A stretch of 64,000 nt of DNA from Rothia mucilaginosa (GCF_901875305.1 NZ_CABFLY010000002.1:248001-312000), one strand, 5' to 3'. Positions 1-9,435 are shown, counted from the stretch's first letter. Program-made: numbers and translations. Notes: generated by a model not told the origin, from the letters alone.

Positions 1-27
1 TTTATCGGTTCAGAATTCTGCTGCAAG

Positions 28-68
28 CCGCTCCCATCCGCACCCGTGCGGAATGTGGGGCGGTTTTT
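28..68 (+). terminator. Rho-independent terminator of an upstream gene
   Basis: A long imperfect hairpin (CCGCTCCCATCCGCAC pairing with GTGCGG...TGGGGCGG) is followed by a run of five T. It ends a plus-strand gene lying outside the window. In related genomes rplS often precedes lepB, but nothing here shows that. Confidence 0.75.
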
Positions 69-294
69 GCGTATCCGGGTGAGCACCCGGGATGCAGTGA
101 TGCGGTGCCTAAGCCCCGGGCAAGATACGAGCTGTGGAGCACACTCTCTGCCCTTCTGCTGACGTGCTGTAGAACCCAACGAAACATCACTTGACGAGTC
201 AAAGAGGCGGCAGTGCTGGTGCTCTCGTTACAATAGCTAGGTACCGCCTCACTCAGGTTGGCCTATATATCTCTCAAACGAAAGGCTCTTCAGC
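69..294 (+). promoter_or_regulatory. lepB upstream region with a possible -10 box
   Basis: No gene is visible. TACAAT at 229-234 resembles a -10 box about 60 bases before lepB, but no -35 box sits at normal spacing; the TTGACG at 191-196 is 32 bases away. The promoter assignment is weak. Confidence 0.25.
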
Positions 295-1398
295 ATGGCA
301 GATGATAAGACGACTGCGAACAACAGCCCCTATCCTGAGGGATATAAGCCCCAATCCCGCCGCGAGCGCCGCGAGATGGAGGAGTACGCCGCACGTCTGG
401 CCGAAGAGAAGAAGCGTGAACAGGTCGAGCTGGCCTCCTCCGAAGAGGTTGAGAACCCCCGTGTAGACGAAGCTCGACCCGCCGATGTTGAGGCGGCGAG
501 CGCATCCGCTCAGCCTGAAGCAACGGATAGCGAGGATTCGAAGGAAGAAGCGGAGGGTGCAGCATCCACCGCGGATAAGACTGCTGACAAGACCGCCGAG
601 AAGGCTGAGGAAAAGAGCGAGGAGAAGCCTAAAGACCCCTCGACCATGACCGCCAAGGAGCGTCGCAAGGCCAAGCGTGCCGAACAGGCCGAGCTAACCT
701 TCGCTAAGGCTCGTGAAGAGGACCGCCTGGGTGAATGGGCCTGGGTTCAGGTGCGCGAGGGCGGTACCGTGGTTCTCTACGCCCTGATTATTGCGTTCCT
801 GATTAAGACCTTTCTGCTGCGTGGTTTTTACATTCCCTCCGGCTCGATGGAGCAGACCCTGCAGGTTAACGACCGCGTATTCATTAACGTAGCGGGTTCC
901 TACTTCAATGAACCCAAGCGCGGTGACGTCATCGTGTTCAAGGATTCTCAGGGCTGGATTCCCTCCACCCAGAAGAGCGCCAACCCCATTAAGGAAGGCC
1001 TCTCCTTCGTAGGTATTCTGCCCGATACCTCTTCGAACTTCCTGGTCAAGCGCGTTATTGGTACCCCCGGTGACGTGGTGGAGAGCGACGGCAACGGCAA
1101 GATCAAGGTCAACGGCGTGGAGATTAACGAGCCGTACCTGTACCCGGGTAACCAGCCCTCCGAGCTGGCCTTTAAGGTAACCGTGCCTAAGGGCAAGTAC
1201 TTCGTGATGGGTGACCACCGTAGCAATTCCGCGGATTCTCGCTACCACATCTCTGACGGCACTGCCTTCATCTCGAAGGACGACGTTCAGGGTAACGTCT
1301 TCGTGGTGGCCTGGCCGCTGAACCATTTTGGTCTGCTCACCGACGAGAGCTCCGTGTTCTCCTCGGTTCCTTCCCCGACCTCGACCCCCGAAAAGTAG
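295..1398 (+). CDS. lepB: Signal peptidase I
   Basis: Serine-lysine membrane protease that removes signal peptides from exported proteins. The 367-residue product starts with about 150 charged, Glu/Lys/Ala-rich residues, including repeats of the type ADKTADKTAEK. A single membrane anchor follows (about 158-176, VVLYALIIAFLIKTFLLRG). The catalytic SGSM motif places the nucleophile at Ser184 and the general base at Lys252 (VKRVIGTPGD). The C-terminal signature GDHRSNSADSR is intact. The highly charged cytoplasmic N-terminal extension is longer than the catalytic fold needs; such tails are common in actinobacterial LepB. It is the first gene of a same-strand cluster, with rnhB starting 10 bases after its stop, so co-transcription is likely. 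Confidence 0.95.
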   Translation: MADDKTTANNSPYPEGYKPQSRRERREMEEYAARLAEEKKREQVELASSEEVENPRVDEARPADVEAASASAQPEATDSEDSKEEAEGAASTADKTADKTAEKAEEKSEEKPKDPSTMTAKERRKAKRAEQAELTFAKAREEDRLGEWAWVQVREGGTVVLYALIIAFLIKTFLLRGFYIPSGSMEQTLQVNDRVFINVAGSYFNEPKRGDVIVFKDSQGWIPSTQKSANPIKEGLSFVGILPDTSSNFLVKRVIGTPGDVVESDGNGKIKVNGVEINEPYLYPGNQPSELAFKVTVPKGKYFVMGDHRSNSADSRYHISDGTAFISKDDVQGNVFVVAWPLNHFGLLTDESSVFSSVPSPTSTPEK

Positions 1399-1408
1399 GA
1401 GAGGCACC

Positions 1409-2257
1409 GTGACGGTGAGCGCAAAGGCAGAGGAACCCGCAAAAGCGGAGAAACCCAAACCCGCGAAGCCTCGGGCACCAAAGCCCGCTGCCGACCTGGA
1501 ACATGAGAAGCAGCTCTTCGAAGCAGGGGCACGCGCGGTGGCAGGCATCGACGAGGTGGGCCGCGGCTCCATGGCCGGCCCGGTCACTGTAGGCGTCGCA
1601 ATCCTCACCCCGGATGCCACTCTCGAAGTGGGCGGGTTGATTGACTCCAAGGCCCTCTCGCCCGCGCGCCGCGAATCCATGGTCCCCGAGATCCGCCGCT
1701 GGTGTGCCGTCGAGGTAGGCCACGTGAACCCGCAGGACGTGGATGCGCTGGGCATGACCCTATCGCTGCGGCTCGCCGCCCAGCGAGCCCTGGCTTCCCT
1801 GGCTCGTCGAGGCTACCGCGCCGACGCCGCCCTGCTGGATGGTAAGCACGACTGGATCACCCCTCCGCAGGAGGACCTGTTCAGTGCGCTGGCACCGGAC
1901 CCGGCACAGGCGCGTTACGATACCCTGCTGGCCGAAGCCTGGGAAGGGGTAGGGGAACCCGCGGCTATGCCCGTGACCATGGTCATCAAGGGTGACTACA
2001 AGTGCGCCTCAATCGCAGCGGCCTCGGTGGTCGCGAAGGTTGAGCGAGACGAGCTGATGGTGGCCCTCGATAGGGTTCACCCGGGGTATGGCTGGGCAAA
2101 GAACAAGGGCTACGGCTCGGCCGCCCACCGCGAGGCAATCAGCGCGCAGGGCCCCAGCCCGATGCACCGCCTGTCCTGGTCACTGCCGGCCACCGCCGAG
2201 CAGATAGCGGCCGCGCAGCGGGCCCGTGCATCCGGGGAGAAGAGCCCCGAACGCTAG
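1409..2257 (+). CDS. rnhB: Ribonuclease HII
   Basis: Endonuclease that cuts the RNA strand of RNA-DNA hybrids and removes misincorporated ribonucleotides. I chose the GTG at 1409 because AGGAGAGG sits 5 bases upstream; the frame stays open further upstream but would overlap lepB. The 282-residue product shows the DEDD metal-binding set: Asp48-Glu49 in GIDEVGRGSMAGP, Asp144 in LLDGKHDW, and Asp214 in AAASVVAKVERD. DSKALS and the C-terminal GYGSAAH...GPSPMHRLSW motifs are also present. The first about 40 residues are a Lys/Pro/Ala-rich tail not part of the fold. It follows lepB by 10 bases. Confidence 0.95.
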   Translation: MTVSAKAEEPAKAEKPKPAKPRAPKPAADLEHEKQLFEAGARAVAGIDEVGRGSMAGPVTVGVAILTPDATLEVGGLIDSKALSPARRESMVPEIRRWCAVEVGHVNPQDVDALGMTLSLRLAAQRALASLARRGYRADAALLDGKHDWITPPQEDLFSALAPDPAQARYDTLLAEAWEGVGEPAAMPVTMVIKGDYKCASIAAASVVAKVERDELMVALDRVHPGYGWAKNKGYGSAAHREAISAQGPSPMHRLSWSLPATAEQIAAAQRARASGEKSPER

Positions 2258-2375
2258 GAGGAGGGAGCACCGCTGAGGGGTCCGAGTATTGATTGGGGTG
2301 CCCCGCAATGCTGGTGAGATACCCGCTGGGGAGACCTGAACTGTACACACAGCCTTGAACGACTGTAGGAGGAAC

Positions 2376-2702
2376 ATGAGCGCAGAAGACCTCGAAAACT
2401 ACGAGACAGACGCCCAGATGGCGCTGTACCGCGAGTACAAGGACGTCATGTCGCTCTTTAGCTACGCGGTGGAAACCGACCGACGCTTCTACCTGGCAAA
2501 TCAGGTGGACGTGACCCCGCACGTGCAGGAGGGCACCCTCTACTTTGAGGTGCTCATGAGCGATGTCTGGGTGTGGGATGTGTTCCGTTCCAACCGCTTT
2601 GTGAAGAAAGTGCACGCCTACTCGGTGCGTGATGTGAACGTGGAGGAGCGTCTGCCCAATCAGGAGTTTACGGTCCCCGAGATGCCGGATTTTAACGCCT
2701 AG
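2376..2702 (+). CDS. DUF2469 family protein (Rv2901c-like)
   Basis: A 108-residue acidic protein of a family confined to Actinobacteria and usually located between rnhB and yraN, as here. The ATG at 2376 has a perfect AGGAGG three bases upstream; an earlier in-frame start lacks a ribosome-binding site. The sequence starts SAEDLENYETDAQMALYREYK and is rich in Asp, Glu and aromatic residues. There is no signal peptide, membrane segment or recognisable catalytic motif. Its function is unknown; only family and position support the call. Confidence 0.88.
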   Translation: MSAEDLENYETDAQMALYREYKDVMSLFSYAVETDRRFYLANQVDVTPHVQEGTLYFEVLMSDVWVWDVFRSNRFVKKVHAYSVRDVNVEERLPNQEFTVPEMPDFNA

Positions 2703-2781
2703 CATTCCGGCATTCGGCGTGTATATGACGTTCCCGTCGACCGGTTTTTGAAAAAATACCCCTAAAATTTCAAATAAGAAG

Positions 2782-2833
2782 CTGTGGATAACCTCTCTTA
2801 CCGCGATGCGGCCGAGGTTATCCACAGTTTTTT
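2782..2833 (+). terminator. Terminator whose stem arms contain two DnaA-box sequences
   Basis: A 14-bp perfect stem (CTGTGGATAACCTC at 2782-2795 with GAGGTTATCCACAG at 2814-2827) is followed by six T, so it reads as a factor-independent terminator after the DUF2469 gene. Each arm contains the exact DnaA-box nonamer TTATCCACA, in opposite orientation (2783-2791 and 2818-2826). An inner CCGC/GCGG pair tightens the loop. Confidence 0.8.
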
Positions 2834-2907
2834 CTCTCCGAGCCCTCGGCCCGTTTCGCCCGGGCACAGTAGAAGCACAACCAAGCCATCTACCGTGGGA
2901 GGGAATC

Positions 2908-3414
2908 GTGACCCCCGAACCTCAGAGCATCACGCCACAGATGCCCCGAACAAACGAATCTGCGGATGCGCCCCGCAGACGTGCGCGAGGCGCACGCGCC
3001 CGGACGAACCCCGCCGCAGCCCCGCGGGCACTGCCCCGGGCCCACAGTGTCGGCCGTTGGGGCGAAGAAGTGGTCAGTCGCATCCTGGAGGTGAACGGCT
3101 ACCGCATTGTCGACCGTAATTGGCGACCGCCCGCCGGGCTGGAGCACGAACAGATTCGCGGCGAAATCGATATTGTCGCGATTGACCCCGACGACGAGCT
3201 CGTCTTTATCGAAGTCAAAACCCGAAGCACCGAGGACTTTGGGCATCCCTTTGCCGCCATCAGCCGCGACAAGGCACGCCGTACCCGCGCCCTGGCGATT
3301 CTCTGGTGTCGCCTGCGCGAGAGCCTGGACTTCGCGCGCTTTCGCATCGACGCGATTGCGGTAACCGGAACCTGCGAAACCTTGACCTTCGAACACCTGA
3401 AGGGGGTGGCGTAA
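2908..3414 (+). CDS. yraN: YraN/UPF0102 family endonuclease-like protein
   Basis: A 168-residue member of the UPF0102 family, which has a restriction-endonuclease-like fold. The GTG at 2908 is preceded by GGGAGGG and is the likely start. After a basic, disordered N-terminus of about 55 residues, the core begins at RWGEEVVSRILEVNGYRIVDRNW. The signature GEIDIVAIDPDDELVFIEVKTR carries the D...E-x-K residues of PD-(D/E)xK nucleases. The stop codon overlaps the comM start by one base, so the two are translationally coupled. In many bacteria yraN lies beside comM/dprA, suggesting a role with transforming or damaged DNA; this is not proven. Confidence 0.9.
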   Translation: MTPEPQSITPQMPRTNESADAPRRRARGARARTNPAAAPRALPRAHSVGRWGEEVVSRILEVNGYRIVDRNWRPPAGLEHEQIRGEIDIVAIDPDDELVFIEVKTRSTEDFGHPFAAISRDKARRTRALAILWCRLRESLDFARFRIDAIAVTGTCETLTFEHLKGVA

Positions 3415-4952
3415 TGGGCTTCTCACGCACCTACTCCGTAGCTCTCGTGGGTCTGAGTGGACACGTTGTGGACGTTGAGGCCGATATCTCGCAGGGCCTT
3501 CCCGGTTTCGTGCTGCTGGGACTTCCTGATACCGCTCTCAACGAGTCCAAAGAACGTGTTCGTTCTGCCGCCAAGAACACCGGAATTACCCTGACCCAGC
3601 ATCGACTCACCGTCAACCTGACTCCGGCGACCCTGCCTAAGCGCGGATCGGCCTTCGACTTGGCCATTGTGGTGGCCGCACTGCAGGCCGAGAAGAAGCT
3701 GCATCCGAGCGGAGACAGCGTGTTTCTGGGAGAGCTGGGCCTCGACGGGGCGATTCGCCCGGTTCCGGGTATCTTGCCCGCCGTGAAAGCCGCGGTTGCT
3801 GCCGGGCACCACCGGGTCATCGTCCCCGCTGAAAACGCAGAAGAGGCGGCCCTCATCCCCGGTGCGCAGGTGAGCGGATTCCGCTGCCTGGCCGAGGTGT
3901 TCGCGGCCTTGGGCGCACAGACGCAGAAGCTGACCTACCCGCCCGCCCCGAACCCCGAGGAGAAGGCCCTCCCCAAGAAAAACGCGGGAATTCCCTCGGA
4001 CATGAGCGACGTAGCCGGCCAAGCGCAGGGCCGCTTCGCCCTGGAAATCGCTGCGGCCGGCGGGCACCACATGCTCCTCACCGGCCCTCCCGGTTCGGGC
4101 AAAACCATGCTGGCCGAGCGGTTGCCGAGCATCCTGCCGCCCCTGGATGACGATGCGGCAATGGAAGTGACCGCTATCCGTTCCCTCTGCTCGGCGGGGG
4201 AGGCCCTCAACGAACTGGTGCGTGAGCCTCCCTTTGAGGCCCCGCATCACAGCGCCTCAGCGCCGGCAATTCTGGGAGGAGGTAGCGGTATTCCTCGACC
4301 CGGATGCGTGTCTAAAGCACACCGCGGCGTGCTCTTCCTCGATGAGGCTCCCGAATTCAAACGCACAGTCCTTGACTCCCTGCGCCAACCCCTCGAATCC
4401 GGGGTCGTAACCCTGGACCGTTCTACCGCATCAGCCACATACCCGGCGCGCTTTCAGCTCATCCTCGCCGCTAATCCCTGCCCCTGCGGCATGAACGTGG
4501 GGCTTGGCACCGAGTGCACCTGTGCACCCCGGGAACGGCGCGCCTACTTCGGGCGTCTTTCCGGGCCGCTCGTGGATCGTATCGATGTCAATGTGACGGT
4601 CCCGAAGGTTTCGTCCACGGAGCTTGCAGGAGGTCAGGTAAATGAGAGCTCGGCACAGATTCGTGAGCGCGTGATGGCTGCCCGCGGGGCTCAGCGCGAG
4701 CGTTTGGAACCCTACGGTCTGAAGACAAACGCAGAGATGAACGGCAAGATTCTGCGCGGGCCGCTCCGTCTGGATGCAAAACTCACCGGTGAGCTCAACG
4801 CCGCAGTTGACCGGGGGAGCCTGACGGCGCGCGGCTACGACCGGGTGCTACGCATCGCCTGGACGTTGGCCGACCTGGATGGGGCCGCCTACCCGAGCCG
4901 GGAGCACCTGGACGTGGCCCTGTTCCTGCGCCAACAGGGGCAGCTGCACTGA
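3414..4952 (+). CDS. comM: ComM/YifB family AAA+ ATPase (Mg-chelatase-like)
   Basis: A 512-residue hexameric AAA+ helicase-type ATPase. In Vibrio and Haemophilus the homologue drives branch migration during natural transformation. The start ATG overlaps the yraN stop (TAATG). The N-terminal ChlI-type domain (GLPGFVLLGLPDTALNESKERVRSA) is followed by Walker A GPPGSGKT at 224-231, Walker B VLFLDEAPEF, sensor segment LILAANPCPCG, a Cys-containing loop (CTCAPRERRAYFGRLSGP), and a C-terminal Mg-chelatase domain ending FLRQQGQLH. Together with yraN and dprA it forms a DNA-uptake/recombination block. Confidence 0.93.
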   Translation: MGFSRTYSVALVGLSGHVVDVEADISQGLPGFVLLGLPDTALNESKERVRSAAKNTGITLTQHRLTVNLTPATLPKRGSAFDLAIVVAALQAEKKLHPSGDSVFLGELGLDGAIRPVPGILPAVKAAVAAGHHRVIVPAENAEEAALIPGAQVSGFRCLAEVFAALGAQTQKLTYPPAPNPEEKALPKKNAGIPSDMSDVAGQAQGRFALEIAAAGGHHMLLTGPPGSGKTMLAERLPSILPPLDDDAAMEVTAIRSLCSAGEALNELVREPPFEAPHHSASAPAILGGGSGIPRPGCVSKAHRGVLFLDEAPEFKRTVLDSLRQPLESGVVTLDRSTASATYPARFQLILAANPCPCGMNVGLGTECTCAPRERRAYFGRLSGPLVDRIDVNVTVPKVSSTELAGGQVNESSAQIRERVMAARGAQRERLEPYGLKTNAEMNGKILRGPLRLDAKLTGELNAAVDRGSLTARGYDRVLRIAWTLADLDGAAYPSREHLDVALFLRQQGQLH

Positions 4953-5008
4953 CCCATGATGTACACAAACCAAGATGCAGAAATCAATGATGATAGGGGA
5001 GAAAGATA

Positions 5009-6898
5009 ATGACCTCAACCACAAATCGATACTCTGCCGCCGCGCATCGCGGCACGAAACGAAATAGCGTCCGGGAGGCGGCATCACACGCCGTGGCCGG
5101 AACGAAGCCGGAGGGACGGGAATACGTTCAGGGGGAACTTGCTCTGGAAGCGGACTTTGACCTGCGCGTCCTAACTAGCTGGCGATCCCAGCATATTCTT
5201 TCCCTCGGGAATGAGCCCTCGCCGAGTCCCTACAGTGCCGCGCGCGAGCCGGGGTATCTTGCAGCGTGTCTCAACCCGGCATACCTCCCTAATCCGCAGG
5301 ACGGGCAAGAAGAACCAGCAGGCCCCGGCGCGCCGATGGCTACAGGACTTTTGATGAACGCTGAGCCTTCGATGGATACTGAGCCTTCGACAGCCACAGA
5401 GTCTTCGGCGGTCGTGGGGGAGCACAGCGCAGAGGAAGCTACAGGTGACCCTCAGAAGACTGAGGCCGGGGAAGAGGAATCTGAGACTGAGAATCCCGCT
5501 GGAGTTTCCGCGAACGAAGAATCCGATGGGCCGCCTCCGCTGTTCAATCCTGACCTCAGCCCCGAAGAGCTTGATGCCGCATGCCGCGAATACGTGCGTT
5601 GCTGCACCGCCCAGCTGATGCGCTACGCAGAGCCTGCTGATGAGCTGGTGGTTGAGGCGCTCGCTTCCCTGGGAACGCCCCTCGCGGTGTATTACCTGCT
5701 CACCGGCGAAAGGGTGCCGTCGGAGATTTGGGAGTGTGGTGAACCAGACCCTCAGATTGGTGATTTTCTGCGAGGGGTCACCGGTATCGTTGACCGGAAG
5801 AGCAACCGGTCCATGACGAACGCGTGTGACTACTATCGTCCCGGGGAACACCAGATGGACCGCGATACCTTCCGCGCTGAACTCGCAACTCGCCGCCTGC
5901 GTTGGAACCGTCGTATGGAACGAACCTTGGCTTCTGAAGCCCATATGGCTGCTACCTTCGGTGCCTGGCTCGTGACCCCGGCAGACTCGCTTTGGCCCGG
6001 GCAGCTCCGGGACCTGGGCCCTGCGCAACCCTACGGTCTGTGGTGTCTGGGGGATTCGAGGCACCTGCTTAACCTTGCGAATCTGCCGAGTGTGGCCCTG
6101 GTGGGTTCGCGAGATCCCAGCATTTACGGTAGTGAGGCGACCACTCACTTGACCGCCGAGCTCGCCCGCCGAGGTTACCTCGTGATTTCTGGAGGCGCGA
6201 TGGGTATCGATATTGCGGCACACCGTGCGGCCCTCACCCACAGCATTGCTGAGCTACCCACCGTTGCGTTCATGGCTGGCGGCCTGGATCGTCTTTACCC
6301 GGCTCAGAACGGCGATACGCTCAGAAGCATTGTTGAGCGGGGGCTCATTATGAGTGAGGTGAGTATCGGTAACACTCCGACCCGTTGGCGGTTCTTGGAA
6401 CGTAATCGGCTCATTGCGGGTCTGGCCAGGCACACGGTTGTGGTTGAAGCTCGTTGGCGCTCCGGGGCGCTGAACACCGCACGCCATGCTCTCGAAATCG
6501 GTCGTCCCCTCTGGGCTGTGCCAGGGCAGATTAACTCACCCAATTCGGTGGGTACGAACCGTCTGCTACGTGACGGCCTCGCTCAGATTTTGACGGAAGC
6601 CGCCGACCTGCTGGAGTACGATGCCGCTGCGGGATACGAGCTTGGTGCGGAACATTCAGGAGACTGGGACGCCGAGGTGTCGGCAGCCTCCACTGTTCTT
6701 GACGAGCTCACGGAACGGCAGGGAAGGGTGTGGGATAACCTGGGTTTGCGTTCATACCGCGGGGTGGACGATATCGCCAGTGCTCTGGGGATGGGTGCTC
6801 GAGAGGTCATGATGGACCTCGCTCAGCTGGAACGACTGGGCTTGGCCGAGAGCAGCGGCACTAGCTGGCGTAAGATTCGCCCGAAGATGGGAGCCTGA
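5009..6898 (+). CDS. dprA: DNA-processing protein DprA with a long N-terminal extension
   Basis: DprA/Smf loads RecA onto single-stranded transforming DNA. The 629-residue product is far longer than usual (about 300-400). The conserved part starts near residue 195 with a SAM-like region (LMRYAEPADELVVEALASLG). The Rossmann fold follows, with VGSRDPSIYG at about 365-374, SGGAMGIDIAAHRAAL, RFLERNRLIAGL, VVEARWRSGAL, and PGQINSPNSVGTNRLLRDG. A winged-helix C-terminus completes it. Residues 1-195 have no match I recognise and include an acidic Glu/Thr/Ser/Ala-rich stretch (about 110-180). ATG 5009 has GGGGAGAAAG upstream. It follows comM by 56 bases. Confidence 0.92.
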   Translation: MTSTTNRYSAAAHRGTKRNSVREAASHAVAGTKPEGREYVQGELALEADFDLRVLTSWRSQHILSLGNEPSPSPYSAAREPGYLAACLNPAYLPNPQDGQEEPAGPGAPMATGLLMNAEPSMDTEPSTATESSAVVGEHSAEEATGDPQKTEAGEEESETENPAGVSANEESDGPPPLFNPDLSPEELDAACREYVRCCTAQLMRYAEPADELVVEALASLGTPLAVYYLLTGERVPSEIWECGEPDPQIGDFLRGVTGIVDRKSNRSMTNACDYYRPGEHQMDRDTFRAELATRRLRWNRRMERTLASEAHMAATFGAWLVTPADSLWPGQLRDLGPAQPYGLWCLGDSRHLLNLANLPSVALVGSRDPSIYGSEATTHLTAELARRGYLVISGGAMGIDIAAHRAALTHSIAELPTVAFMAGGLDRLYPAQNGDTLRSIVERGLIMSEVSIGNTPTRWRFLERNRLIAGLARHTVVVEARWRSGALNTARHALEIGRPLWAVPGQINSPNSVGTNRLLRDGLAQILTEAADLLEYDAAAGYELGAEHSGDWDAEVSAASTVLDELTERQGRVWDNLGLRSYRGVDDIASALGMGAREVMMDLAQLERLGLAESSGTSWRKIRPKMGA

Positions 6899-7163
6899 GA
6901 AGATGGTCGGAGGGAGGGGGCTCTCCCGTCCCGGACTTCATCTCGATGCTGTGGTTTGCGTCTTACGTTGCCCACCTGCGGTGTAGGTTCGGGTAGGCCT
7001 GTAGAGTACGTCAACGCTTAGAATGGGGAGAACCGGTTTGTTCCGCCGTTGTGCCCCGGCACACAGGGCCATCCGCTACACCACGCAATCCGCTGGTAGG
7101 CATGCGGTGGTACCCGTCCACCGGTGATTACTGTAGTTGCCCGAAAGGTCGAGAGGAGAAGCT

Positions 7164-8234
7164 ATGGACCAGTTACCGCATCCTGTGCAGCCTGGCACGG
7201 GCGGGGACGCTTCCTCGACCACGCTTCCCGTTGTCTACACCCGCCCCCTGGAGGAGCCGGAGGGTCAGGCCTCAGGTGAATTGGCAAACAGTGAGTCGGC
7301 CCTGGGCGTCTCCGGTGAGGTTTTCCGCCCGGTTATCGAACGCTTCGAACGCTACTTGCGTTACGAGAAGCATCGTTCTGAAGAAACTATCCGATCCTAT
7401 GTCTCCGACTTGGAGGGGTTCTTCGGTTATGCGGCTCGTCGCGGCGTGCGGCATGTGGACAGTATCGATGCCTCCCTCATTCGCGAATGGTTCGGCTCGC
7501 TTCACCTGCGCCGTGCGGCCCGCTCAACCGTGGCCCGTCGGGGTTCGACCCTGCGAACCTTTTTTTCCTGGGCACAGGAGGAAGAGCTCGTGCAGGCCAA
7601 CCCTATGCGCGGTATGCGCACCCCCAAGCGTGAGAGCCACCTGCCGCCCGTGCTCAGCCGGGACCAGATGAGCCAGCTCATCGAAAACGTTCAGCGGCAG
7701 CGGGCTGAGGATCCCCTGAACCCTCGTCTGCTGCGCCTGGAGGCTGTTGTTGAGGTTCTTTACGCCTCCGGAATGCGTATCTCCGAACTCACCGGCCTGG
7801 ACCTGCAGAGCATCGACCGCGTGAATAAGACGGTGCGTGTGCTGGGCAAGGGTAACAAGGAGCGAGTGGTTCCGCTGGGAACGCCGGCTCTCAAAGCCCT
7901 CAACCGTTGGGTTTCGAAGGGGCGCCCGCAGTGGATTCCTGAGGGTGCGAACGGGGTGACGGCTCTGTTCATTGGGCCTCGCGGTGGGCGGGCCAATAGC
8001 CGTCAGATTCGTGAGGACCTGACACGTCTGATGCGCACCGTGGAGAACGTACAGGCCTCTGGCGCGCACGTTCTGCGTCATTCTGCAGCGACCCACCTGG
8101 TTGATGGTGGGGCCGATATCCGCTCGGTGCAGGAGCTACTGGGGCACTCATCGCTTGCGACAACGCAGATTTATACGCACGTGTCGATGCGACGCCTGGC
8201 CGAAACCTACGCCCGCGCGCACCCGCGGGCTTAA
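7164..8234 (+). CDS. xerC: Tyrosine recombinase XerC
   Basis: Site-specific recombinase that resolves chromosome dimers at dif together with XerD. The 356-residue product starts at the ATG preceded by GAGAGGAG; a TTG nine codons upstream is less likely. An N-terminal SAM-like core-binding domain (FERYLRYEKHRSEETIRSYVSDLEGF...) is followed by the catalytic domain: Arg205 in SGMRISELTGL, Lys in VLGKGNKERVVPLG, His302 and Arg305 in HVLRHSAATHL, the LLGHSSLATTQIYTHV segment, and the nucleophile Tyr337. The first 45 residues are an extension. Lying just after dprA matches the arrangement in other Actinobacteria. The 265 bases before it hold no evident gene. Confidence 0.93.
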   Translation: MDQLPHPVQPGTGGDASSTTLPVVYTRPLEEPEGQASGELANSESALGVSGEVFRPVIERFERYLRYEKHRSEETIRSYVSDLEGFFGYAARRGVRHVDSIDASLIREWFGSLHLRRAARSTVARRGSTLRTFFSWAQEEELVQANPMRGMRTPKRESHLPPVLSRDQMSQLIENVQRQRAEDPLNPRLLRLEAVVEVLYASGMRISELTGLDLQSIDRVNKTVRVLGKGNKERVVPLGTPALKALNRWVSKGRPQWIPEGANGVTALFIGPRGGRANSRQIREDLTRLMRTVENVQASGAHVLRHSAATHLVDGGADIRSVQELLGHSSLATTQIYTHVSMRRLAETYARAHPRA

Positions 8235-8455
8235 TCGGCGGGGGAGGGATGCTCCAAATAGCGCGTTGTCGAGTAGCACGTGGCTGTCTCTATATATGGG
8301 CGGGTTGCGTTCGCTCTAAGCTATACACCGTTCAACTTACGCTGAAACTTTATGCACAGCGATGGAACGCGGTAGCATAGGTAACAGATTATCTGAGGGT
8401 GCCGCCCCCGTTGCGGCGCCGCGTACGAGTACTAAAACCAGAAAGGTCGCACCGC

Positions 8456-9355
8456 ATGCGCGCACTCGTTTGCCCCGGTCAGGGATCCCAGAAGAAGGGC
8501 TTCCTGAGCCCCTGGCTTGAGATTGAAGGGGTGCGCGAGCACCTGGAACGACTCTCTGAGGCAGCAGGTATCGACCTGATTCACTACGGCACCGAAGCCG
8601 AGGAAGAAACCATTAAGGACACCGCCATCGCTCAGCCCCTCATTGTGGCAGCGGGTATCGTGACCGGTCGCCTTGCCCTCAAGGATCTCGAGGGTGAAGA
8701 GCTCGTCTTCGCCGGACACTCCGTCGGTGAAATCACTGCTGCCGCCCTCGCTGGTGTGTTTAGTGAAGAAGACGCCATGCGCTTCGTGCGCGTGCGTGCC
8801 AACGGCATGGCGGAGGCTGCCGCCGCCTCTCCGACCGGTATGGCCGCAGTCCTCGGCGGTGTCGAGGACACGGTTCGAGAAGCCATCGCTGCCGCAGGCC
8901 TGGTTGCCGCGAACTCCAATGGCGGCGGGCAGATTGTTGCCGCAGGCCCCATCCCCGCCATTGAGGAATTTGCCGCCAACCCGCCGGCCCGCACCCGAGT
9001 AATTCCTCTGAAGGTTGCCGGTGCATTCCACACCGAAGCTATGGCCCCCGCCGTTCCCGCGCTTAAGGAATTTGCGGACTCTCTTAAGGTCTCCGACCCG
9101 AGCTCGCTGCTTCTGACCAACCGTGACGGCTCCGTTGTTACCTCGGGTGAAGAGTTTGTTCAGACTCTGGTCTCGCAGGTCACCAGCCCGGTGCGCTGGG
9201 ACTTGTGCATGGCAACCCTGCTTGAACGTGAAGTCTCTGGCATTATTGAGGTGGCCCCCGCCGGTACCCTCGTCGGCCTGGCTAAGCGTGCCATGCGCGG
9301 CGTCCCCGGCACCGCCATCAACACTCCCGAGGACCTCGACGCCCTCAAAGCCTAA
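8456..9355 (+). CDS. fabD: Malonyl-CoA:ACP transacylase
   Basis: Moves malonyl from CoA to acyl carrier protein, supplying extender units to type II fatty-acid synthesis. ATG 8456 has GAAAGG upstream; the frame is open earlier without a ribosome site. The 299-residue product has the oxyanion motif CPGQGSQKKGF near the N-terminus, nucleophile Ser89 in GHSVGEITAAALAG, and the catalytic His in GAFHTEAMAPA. It is the first gene of fabD-fabH-acpP-fabF, the standard actinobacterial FAS-II cluster. The 221 bases upstream presumably carry the promoter, though I see no convincing one. Confidence 0.95.
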   Translation: MRALVCPGQGSQKKGFLSPWLEIEGVREHLERLSEAAGIDLIHYGTEAEEETIKDTAIAQPLIVAAGIVTGRLALKDLEGEELVFAGHSVGEITAAALAGVFSEEDAMRFVRVRANGMAEAAAASPTGMAAVLGGVEDTVREAIAAAGLVAANSNGGGQIVAAGPIPAIEEFAANPPARTRVIPLKVAGAFHTEAMAPAVPALKEFADSLKVSDPSSLLLTNRDGSVVTSGEEFVQTLVSQVTSPVRWDLCMATLLEREVSGIIEVAPAGTLVGLAKRAMRGVPGTAINTPEDLDALKA

Positions 9356-9435
9356 GTACGGGCATCGACCCAGCTTCACCCCCATAGACAGCAGCCCGCA
9401 GCCTGCGAGCCGCAACAGTATAAAGGATTGAATAC

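Noticed and set aside
191..234. TTGACG/TACAAT as a full lepB promoter
   Set aside because: The 32-base spacing is far too long for one sigma-70-type promoter.
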